Assembly (NCBI GenBank): GCA_025934595.1
Contig: JAICXU010000232.1
Coordinates: 1 to 5,924, forward strand
Source of the DNA: Polyangiaceae bacterium
GTDB lineage: Bacteria > Myxococcota_A > Polyangia > Polyangiales > Polyangiaceae
Direction: 5' to 3'
Length of the DNA: 5,924 nucleotides
A program made the translations under genes and the position numbers. The notes beneath the pieces were generated by a model. It ran no database searches. It was not told the DNA's origin and saw only the letters and a program-made list of their open reading frames with translations. Positions 1-4,523 of the stretch are shown here, one piece after another. Position 1 is the first letter of the stretch. The number at the start of each line of letters is the position of its first letter.

Positions 1-66
1 GACGTCGACGACGAGCACGCCGCCGTCCTCTTCGTCGAGGATTTTTCCTGAAATGCGGCCGATCAC
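1..66 (-). CDS. ruvA: Holliday junction branch migration protein RuvA, N-terminal fragment (runs off left edge)
   Basis: Read on the minus strand, 22 codons are present. They begin V(M)-I-G-R-I-S-G-K-I-L and continue to G-V-L-V-V-D-V, which matches the usual RuvA opening (MIGRLxGKL...LLVEVNGVGYEV), the first strands of the N-terminal OB fold. RuvA tetramers bind Holliday junctions and load the RuvB motor during recombinational repair. The start is GTG at 66-64. An in-frame TAA at 78-76 lies four codons upstream and no other start falls between, so the start is well fixed. No clear Shine-Dalgarno sequence precedes it. The rest of the gene, including the helix-hairpin-helix region and the RuvB-binding domain III, lies outside the window. 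The call rests on a short N-terminal match, but the register and length of the pattern are characteristic. Confidence 0.75.
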   Translation of the reverse strand, partial: MIGRISGKILDEEDGGVLVVDV

Positions 67-93
67 GGGCGGTTTTTAGCACAAGGACGGCGC

Positions 94-139
94 GTCAAAT
101 GGCAGGAAACTCGGGCTTTCTTCATATGGACCATTTGAC
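94..139. repeat. 9-bp inverted repeat in the divergent ruvA/lipoprotein control region
   Basis: GTCAAATGG at 94-102 is the exact reverse complement of CCATTTGAC at 131-139, with 28 nt between. Each arm carries a TTGAC hexamer core pointing outward: TTGACG at 98-93 towards ruvA and TTGACT at 135-140 towards the lipoprotein. A second small palindrome, ATGG-A-CCAT at 126-134, overlaps the right arm. The repeat could be a shared operator or simply mirrored -35 elements. The sequence alone does not decide between these. Confidence 0.5.
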
Positions 140-162
140 TCACCCGAAATTTCTTGTCTAAG
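135..162 (+). promoter_or_regulatory. Candidate sigma-70-type promoter of the small lipoprotein gene
   Basis: TTGACT at 135-140 matches the -35 consensus at five of six bases. After a 16-nt spacer, TCTAAG at 157-162 matches the -10 consensus at four of six. The surrounding stretch is AT-richer than the rest of the window. Transcription would begin near 169, leaving a leader of about 20 nt ahead of the Shine-Dalgarno sequence and ATG. The spacing is plausible, but myxobacterial -10 elements are weakly conserved. Confidence 0.4.
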
Positions 163-177
163 GTGGATCTTTTGAAC

Positions 178-184
178 TAAGAGG
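178..184 (+). promoter_or_regulatory. Ribosome binding site for the small lipoprotein
   Basis: TAAGAGG lies five nucleotides before the ATG at 190. It is the clearest Shine-Dalgarno sequence on the plus strand of the window and fixes this start. Confidence 0.6.
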
Positions 185-189
185 CGCGC

Positions 190-498
190 ATGCAAAAGTT
201 CAAGCTCGTCCTCGTCGCTCCGTTCGCTGCTGCTGCCATCATCGCCGCCTGCGGCGGTGACAAGCCCAACCCGCCGGTCTCGCCCGACTCCGTTTCGGAA
301 GCCGGCGCCTCCGACATGCCCGCGTCCACGGACTCGGCCGCTTCGTCCGCAAGCGCGGCGCCGACCGACACGTCCGCCTCCGCCATGCCGAGCGCGGCTC
401 CCGCGGACACGGCTCCCGCCGCCGCGACCGACACGTCGTCCGCGATGGATGCGGGCGCTGTCGACGCTGGCAAGAAGAAGAAGAAGAAGGGCAAGTAA
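190..498 (+). CDS. Small Ala/Ser/Asp/Thr-rich lipoprotein with a C-terminal lysine tail
   Basis: A 102-aa protein of unknown function. Residues 1-20 form a lipoprotein signal peptide: K3 and K5 in the n-region, then a hydrophobic stretch to A20. The lipobox is I18-A19-A20-C21, so lipidation at Cys21 and membrane anchoring are expected. Residues 24-94 are low-complexity Ala, Ser, Thr, Asp and Pro, with an imperfect internal duplication (TDTSASAM at 59-66, TDTSSAM at 80-86), and are probably disordered. The end is abrupt and strongly basic: six consecutive lysines at 95-100, then Gly-Lys. The gene appears to stand alone: it has its own promoter and Shine-Dalgarno sequence and is closed by a strong terminator. 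It diverges from ruvA and converges on the glycosyltransferase operon. A reading of acidic or neutral linker plus basic tip suggests contact with an anionic surface such as peptidoglycan, LPS or nucleic acid, but that is inference. Similar short lipoproteins are common in myxobacteria and mostly uncharacterised. Confidence 0.8.
   Translation: MQKFKLVLVAPFAAAAIIAACGGDKPNPPVSPDSVSEAGASDMPASTDSAASSASAAPTDTSASAMPSAAPADTAPAAATDTSSAMDAGAVDAGKKKKKKGK
472..489 (+). repeat. (AAG)6 trinucleotide repeat encoding the lysine tail
   Basis: Six perfect tandem AAG codons encode Lys95-Lys100 of the small lipoprotein. The unit is three bases, so slippage would change the tail length without shifting the frame. 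The exclusive use of AAG fits the GC-rich codon preference and may not reflect any special mechanism. Confidence 0.85.
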
Positions 499-521
499 GC
501 AAACCTTCTCTCCAAGAATCG

Positions 522-566
522 CGCGAGCGCGATCCGATTCGTCGGGTCCGCTCGCGTTTCTTTTTT
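522..566 (+). terminator. Strong rho-independent terminator of the small lipoprotein gene
   Basis: CGCGAGCG at 522-529 pairs with CGCTCGCG at 549-556. After one bulged C (530), GATCCGA at 531-537 pairs with TCGGGTC at 542-548, including one G-U pair, to give a TTCG tetraloop at 538-541. The stem is followed directly by a T-tract (TTTCTTTTTT, 557-566). It begins 23 nt after the stop codon at 498. Read from the opposite strand the hairpin is followed only by ATTCTTGG, so it should be weak for the converging minus-strand operon. No better terminator for that operon was found in 499-582. Confidence 0.85.
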
Positions 567-582
567 GTCGTCCGGAAGCGCG

Positions 583-1974
583 TCAGGTCTGCGCGCCATC
601 GTGCCGGGGCGCGGCGGGATGACGAAGCGCGGCGGCGGCGAGCATGCAGAGCACCGGCGTCACGACGACGTGGTAGCGATCCTCGCCGAAAAAAATCGCG
701 TGCGTGAGGACCGTCGTCGCGAGGAGCGCGGTCGACATGAGAAGCGCCGGCGGCCACGGCGGGCGTCCTCGAAGCGGAAGCCACGGGACGATCGACAGAA
801 AGATCGCGATCGGCCAGAAGCGTGGCGGCTCTTGGACGGCGAGGAACGCAAGCACGGCGAGCGCTGAAAATAAGGCGACTTGCGCGCGAGGCATGCGACC
901 GCGCTTGCCGAGCCCGATCGCTCCGAGCGCAGCGACGACGAGGAGCAGTCGATGGATCGCGGTCAAAAATCCGCGCGCGACCTCTTGCTTGGCCTCGGGC
1001 CAATCCTGCGGCCTCGCCTCGTGCAGGTACCCGATCGGGAACGACGCGTGGTCGAACGTGTAGCCGAGCTTCGCGGGGACGAGCGACAGCCAATGCCACG
1101 GGTGCTCTTCGATCTGGTCGATGCCGTACGCGAGCCAACATCGATCTTGCTGCACTTGTCCCGTGACGATGCGGCAGCCGTCGGAGGCATGGAGTGTTTC
1201 GAAGCGGCCCGTCGCGCGCGGAAATGCACCGATGGCGAGATTCCACCCTGCGTTCGTGCTGACGAGCGCACAACCATCCATCACGCGGCAGTTCCGCGCC
1301 GTCCACGGAAGAACGGGCAAGAGCGCGAGCAGGCATGCGGTGACGGCGCGCGACAGAGTGGCTTTGGAAAAAATCGGATCGCGATCGGAGAGCGCGAGAA
1401 ACGGCGCGCACAGAAGCGCTTGCGGGCGCACGAGCGCACCGACGCCGAGGACGATCGCCGCGAAGACGAGGCCTCGCCACGATGAATTCCGGACCGCGAG
1501 CCAAAACGCGACGAGCGTGAAGAGCGCCGCGAGGGGCTCGGTCATGAGGAGCGCGGCATAGACCACGAGCTCGGGATCGCACGCGACGAGGATGCCCGCG
1601 ATTCGAGCGCGCCGCTCCCCCATCGCGTGACGCGCGAGGAGCCACGTGACGAAAGCGAGACCGGCGCCGACGAGCGCGTTCGCGAATGCGCCCACCGCAC
1701 GACCCTCTCCGAAAACCCTATAAAACAAGCTCAAAAACGCGCTGTAGCCCACGGGGTAGTGACACCACGGATGCCATTGAAGAGCGCCGCTCACGACGAT
1801 GTCGTCGGAATATCCGAAGCCGCCCGCGATGCGACGCGCGCCGAAATCGTAGTAGTGGCCGTCCCACACGGGCTCGCCGGCCCACGCGATCGCGATGTAG
1901 AGACGAGGAACGAGCGCGCCGAAGAAGAGGAGCGCGGCGAAGAGCGGCGAAGCCTTCTCGCGCGGCGCCGTCAC
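583..1974 (-). CDS. GT-C membrane glycosyltransferase, family 39 / ArnT-like
   Basis: A 463-aa polytopic inner-membrane protein, probably transferring a sugar from a polyprenyl-phosphate donor to an envelope substrate. The first membrane segment (about 9-33) is followed by a loop with D38-G-H-Y-Y-D43, the position and style of the GT-C acidic residue pair. Next come H68-P and P74-x-G-Y-x-x-F80, M144-T-E-P-L in a following helix, and a series of hydrophobic helices to the C-terminus. The last membrane segment begins with R433-Y-H and a Pro (V-V-V-T-P), as in many GT39/PMT proteins. The soluble stretch around 245-325 is Cys- and Trp-containing (N-C-R, D-G-C, D-R-C-W). The start is GTG at 1974-1972, overlapping the upstream TGA as GTGA. 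There is no Shine-Dalgarno sequence, so translation probably depends on coupling to the upstream gene. This is the last gene of the operon. Neither donor nor acceptor can be told from sequence; protein O-glycosylation, lipid A modification and polysaccharide assembly are all possible. Confidence 0.8.
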   Translation of the reverse strand: MTAPREKASPLFAALLFFGALVPRLYIAIAWAGEPVWDGHYYDFGARRIAGGFGYSDDIVVSGALQWHPWCHYPVGYSAFLSLFYRVFGEGRAVGAFANALVGAGLAFVTWLLARHAMGERRARIAGILVACDPELVVYAALLMTEPLAALFTLVAFWLAVRNSSWRGLVFAAIVLGVGALVRPQALLCAPFLALSDRDPIFSKATLSRAVTACLLALLPVLPWTARNCRVMDGCALVSTNAGWNLAIGAFPRATGRFETLHASDGCRIVTGQVQQDRCWLAYGIDQIEEHPWHWLSLVPAKLGYTFDHASFPIGYLHEARPQDWPEAKQEVARGFLTAIHRLLLVVAALGAIGLGKRGRMPRAQVALFSALAVLAFLAVQEPPRFWPIAIFLSIVPWLPLRGRPPWPPALLMSTALLATTVLTHAIFFGEDRYHVVVTPVLCMLAAAALRHPAAPRHDGAQT

Positions 1975-3560
1975 TCGGGGCCGACGCTCGCGCGCACGCG
2001 TCGCAAGAAAGTGCGTTGCACTTGCACCGGATCGAGCTTCAGGAATTTCGCGAGCTCGTTCACGAAGCCGCGCACGTAGACCATCGCCGGCAGCGCGGAG
2101 AAATTTTCTTCTTCGATCGCGACGAGATGCGCTTTTGCGATCTTCGTGCGCGCGGCGATCTCCGCGACGTCGACGCCCATCGACTCCCGCACCTTGCGGA
2201 GAAGCGCGCCCGTGTATTCCGTGTCGGGGCCGAGCTCGCGCAAAAGCTCGCTTCGGAGCATGAGCTCCTCGGCGGCGAGCGCAGGTCGGCTCGCGCGCGC
2301 CGACAATGATTCGGGGACTTGCTCGTCCGGAAACGTCGACAGATCGTAGGCGCGGCGGCGAACGGGATCGAGGAGCGTGTCGTGCGCTTCCTCGAGACGC
2401 GCGAGCTCCGATTTCAGCTCCGACTCGGATAGCAGCGAGGACGTGGCGAGCCCGCCCAGCGCGTAAATTTCCTTTTGACGCTTGTACGCGCGGCGCACCT
2501 CTTCGTCGTTCGACGATCGACTGATGCCGAGCGAGGCGTAGAGCGTGGGCGTCTCGGTGGGGAACGCAGGGGCCGGGCGCGCTTCTTTCGAAATGGAGAG
2601 CGCCACGACGCGACGTGCGATTCGCTCGAGATTTCGGCCCGCTTTCGACGCGGGGCTGTCCACGAGAAGCGGCTTGTTGCGACGCACCGAGAGCCACACC
2701 GTGTCGTCTTGCTCGATCGTGCCGAGCTCCTCGAGCGGCAAGCCGTAGTGACGCGAAGCGAGGCCGCTCATCCAACCCGCGAGCTCGAGATCGCTTCGCA
2801 CGCGGGTTTGGTTCACGACGAGCTGCACGTGCATTCGGTTCGCCTCGGACCACGCGAGATCGGCCAGACTTCGATCGATCTTCGCGAGCATCCGCACGAG
2901 GACGAGCGGCGAGGGCAAATGCCCGAGGTCGTTCAGCGCGCGTTCGAGGAGCGGCAGCCGAAAGCGATCGCGCGCGAGCACGCGACGCAGACGACGGCGA
3001 AACGCGGCGCGCAAAAATCGATACGTGGCTTCGATCGCGGGCGGCTCCGGCGTGCACACGGCGATCGCGAGATCGGCGGCGAGCATCAAATCCAGGGCAA
3101 AATGGCCGTGACCGGGGCCTGCATCGACGACGACATATTCGGCGGGGAGCGCGCGGAGCCGAGAGAGCCAGCGCGCTTTGCGACCTGCGCGATGCAAAAA
3201 GGGGATGTCGACGGCATCGTGCGCGGCCGGCAAAAGTCGAAGACCGGGCACGTTCGTTTGCACGAGCGCTTCTTCGAAGCTTCGCGGCGCGTTCGAGTCG
3301 AGCGACGGATCGGCACGCCCCGCGGTGAGGCCGAACAGCGTGTGCAAATTCGCGCCGCTCGGATCGGCGTCGACGAGCACCACTTCTTTTCCGAGCTGCG
3401 CAAAATAGATCGCGAGGTTCGACGCGATGAGGCTCTTTCCCGCGCCTCCGCGTCCTCCGCCGACGACGAGCACGTGACGCGCGCTGCGGATGCTCGACGC
3501 GTCGACGGCGTCGTCCTCGAAATCGACCTGGATGTCGGACGAAGCTTCGGGCTCGGTCAC
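1971..3560 (-). CDS. MinD/FlhG-like ATPase fused to a degenerate J-like segment and a RodZ-type HTH
   Basis: A 529-aa, probably cytoplasmic, three-part protein. Residues 28-322 form a deviant-Walker ATPase of the MinD/FlhG type: P-loop G-G-G-R37-G-G-A-G-K42-S43, L-V-D64-A-D66 followed by A-N-L-H, and Walker B Y-V-V-V-D146-A-G-P-G. A T-P-E-P motif at 170-173, V-V-N-Q at 248-251 and D-D-T-V-W-L-S-V-R-R at 285-294 recall deltaproteobacterial FlhG-like proteins. The usual signature lysine is arginine (R37). Residues 338-410 resemble a J domain (L-Y-A-S-L-G-I, E-E-V-R-R-A-Y-K, then E-E-A-H-D-T-L-L-D-P-x-R-R-x-A-Y-D) but have no HPD. Residues 446-522 match the RodZ-type HTH (HTH_25): L-L-R-K-V-R-E, I-A-A-R-T-K-I, L-x-A-I-E-E-E-N-F, Y-V-R-G-F. 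There is no RodZ transmembrane segment. The start is GTG at 3560-3558 in a GTGA overlap, with GAAGGGG at 3574-3568 seven nt upstream. A role in polar positioning or surface-machinery placement is inference from the ATPase family. Confidence 0.85.
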   Translation of the reverse strand: MTEPEASSDIQVDFEDDAVDASSIRSARHVLVVGGGRGGAGKSLIASNLAIYFAQLGKEVVLVDADPSGANLHTLFGLTAGRADPSLDSNAPRSFEEALVQTNVPGLRLLPAAHDAVDIPFLHRAGRKARWLSRLRALPAEYVVVDAGPGHGHFALDLMLAADLAIAVCTPEPPAIEATYRFLRAAFRRRLRRVLARDRFRLPLLERALNDLGHLPSPLVLVRMLAKIDRSLADLAWSEANRMHVQLVVNQTRVRSDLELAGWMSGLASRHYGLPLEELGTIEQDDTVWLSVRRNKPLLVDSPASKAGRNLERIARRVVALSISKEARPAPAFPTETPTLYASLGISRSSNDEEVRRAYKRQKEIYALGGLATSSLLSESELKSELARLEEAHDTLLDPVRRRAYDLSTFPDEQVPESLSARASRPALAAEELMLRSELLRELGPDTEYTGALLRKVRESMGVDVAEIAARTKIAKAHLVAIEEENFSALPAMVYVRGFVNELAKFLKLDPVQVQRTFLRRVRASVGPE

Positions 3561-4441
3561 TCGTCGTCCCCTTCGTCGTCCAGAACGTTCGGCTCGGACA
3601 CCCGCGCGCGCCGGAGCAGGCCCAAAATGCGCGCGTTCAGCTCGGGCGCGCGGAAGGGCTTGGACACGAAATCGTCGGCGCCGGAAGAGAACGCCTCGAC
3701 GACGTCCCGCGACGACGCGTGGCCGGTGAGAAACAAGATCGGCATGAGCGACAGGCGCTCATCGCGGCGAAGCTTGCGACAGAGCTCGATGCCGCTCATC
3801 CCCGGTAAATTCCAGTCGAGCACCATCAAGTCGAAGGCCTCCGTCGCCGTTTTTTCCTGGGCCGCCTCTCCGGATTCGACGGTGTCGACCTCGAGGCCGT
3901 CGGCTTCGAGCATCGATTTCACGAGGTCGCGCATCGCCGGATCGTCCTCGACCAAGAGCACGCGCGACGTGGTGCTGCGCGTGACGATCCCGTGCGTCGG
4001 TGCACGCGGAGGCGCGAACGCTTCGTCGACGCGGCTCACTTGCGTGTCGGACGGCTCCGACGGCGCGTCTCGTTTCACGGGCTTCGACGGCGGCGTCGCC
4101 CGCGGCATGGGGACCGGCGCGGCCGCGTGCTCACCGGACAGCGAAATTTCCGCCGCTTCCGCGAAAGCGACGATGCGCGACCAATCCCGATCCTCGAAGA
4201 CGAGCACCCAATTTTGCTCGCCGCGATCGAGACCTTTCGCGGCCGCGGCCGTCGCCCGTTTGCGCCGGCCGACCTCGAAGATGGCGAGGACCCACTCGCC
4301 GTCCGCGACTGTCTCGGACAGCGGGAGCGCGAGCTCGCGTTCGCCGCCGAGGATGAAGCTCCGGAAGGCGCGAGGATCGTCGAAGTGATAGACGATGCTC
4401 CGCACAACGGGCGGAAACCTAGCAGACCCCTCCCCTGTCAC
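3557..4441 (-). CDS. Response regulator: PilZ-like N-terminal domain plus C-terminal receiver
   Basis: A 294-aa protein and first gene of the operon. The C-terminal receiver (about 159-280) is clear: acidic pocket E165-D166-D167, phosphoacceptor D209 in V-L-D-W-N-L-P-G-M-S-G, T239 in F-L-T-G-H, and K261 in V-S-K-P-F. All catalytic residues are present, so it should be phosphorylated by a histidine kinase not encoded here. Residues 13-97 (V-R-S-I-V-Y-H-F, F-I-L-G-G, then D-G-E-W-V-L-A-I-F-E-V) resemble the divergent PilZ-like domains found in myxobacterial regulators, but the RxxxR and D/NxSxxG c-di-GMP motifs are missing; this call is tentative. A Pro/Ala-rich linker (105-150) joins the two. 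No DNA-binding output domain follows; the tail is acidic (D-D-E-G-D-D-E). The longest start is GTG at 4441. GTG at 4405, where the domain begins (residue 13), is a good alternative. The stop overlaps the start of the ATPase gene by four nucleotides. Confidence 0.85.
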   Translation of the reverse strand: MTGEGSARFPPVVRSIVYHFDDPRAFRSFILGGERELALPLSETVADGEWVLAIFEVGRRKRATAAAAKGLDRGEQNWVLVFEDRDWSRIVAFAEAAEISLSGEHAAAPVPMPRATPPSKPVKRDAPSEPSDTQVSRVDEAFAPPRAPTHGIVTRSTTSRVLLVEDDPAMRDLVKSMLEADGLEVDTVESGEAAQEKTATEAFDLMVLDWNLPGMSGIELCRKLRRDERLSLMPILFLTGHASSRDVVEAFSSGADDFVSKPFRAPELNARILGLLRRARVSEPNVLDDEGDDE

Positions 4442-4450
4442 GCTCAGAAA

Positions 4451-4473
4451 ATGCCGGCATGCGAGCCGCTCGC
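4451..4473. promoter_or_regulatory. Paired palindromes in the divergent control region, candidate operator
   Basis: ATGCCGGCAT at 4451-4460 is a perfect 10-bp palindrome. It is followed immediately by the inverted repeat GCGAG-CCG-CTCGC at 4461-4473. Both lie in the short gap between the response regulator start and the Dsb-like gene. Short palindromes of GC-rich composition occur by chance, so operator function is unproven. Confidence 0.3.
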
Positions 4474-4475
4474 TG

Positions 4476-4505
4476 ATTGCGCCGTCTCGCTGGTATTGCC
4501 GTCAA
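4476..4505 (-). promoter_or_regulatory. Possible promoter of the response regulator operon
   Basis: On the minus strand, TTGACG at 4505-4500 matches the -35 consensus at five of six bases. After an 18-nt spacer, CGCAAT at 4481-4476 matches the -10 at only three of six. Transcription would start near 4469, inside the inverted repeat and about 28 nt before the GTG at 4441. Confidence 0.25.
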
Positions 4506-4523
4506 AACCGCTTCGAGTATGCT
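4496..4523 (+). promoter_or_regulatory. Possible promoter of the Dsb-like gene
   Basis: TTGCCG at 4496-4501 and TATGCT at 4518-4523 each match the consensus at four of six bases, with a 16-nt spacer. Transcription would start near 4530, which would rule out the ATG at 4519 and favour the ATG at 4537 or 4540 on a very short leader. The -35 overlaps the -35 of the opposing candidate within TTGCCGTCAA. Confidence 0.2.

Noticed and set aside
1..51. Plus-strand end of a gene stopping at TGA 49-51
   Set aside because: That frame gives D-V-D-D-E-H-A-A with no recognisable match, whereas the minus strand gives a convincing RuvA N-terminus with an in-frame stop just upstream of its start.
100..118. 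Sigma-54-like TGGCAG upstream of the lipoprotein
   Set aside because: The GC doublet required 10 nt after the GG is absent (113-114 read GG), so the -24/-12 pattern fails.
239..1645. Minus-strand frame of 468 codons overlapping the lipoprotein and glycosyltransferase genes
   Set aside because: It is Arg-rich shadow translation crossing the strong terminator and two real genes in other frames. It has no domain, ribosome binding site or start context.
1975..3057. Upstream extension of the glycosyltransferase frame to 824 codons
   Set aside because: The extra N-terminal part overlaps the ATPase gene and is Arg/Ala shadow sequence. The GTG at 1974 in a GTGA overlap directly precedes the first membrane helix and fits the family.
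2475..4388. Long open plus-strand frame (637 codons) opposite the ATPase and response regulator genes
   Set aside because: It is antisense to two clear domain-bearing genes. Its translation is Arg/Ser/Ala-rich with no recognisable motif, as expected from the low frequency of stops in GC-rich DNA.
4427..4435. GGGGAGGGG on the minus strand as the ribosome binding site for the response regulator
   Set aside because: It lies inside the longest frame and 21 nt before the alternative GTG at 4405, too far for normal spacing. No in-frame start codon lies at a suitable distance.
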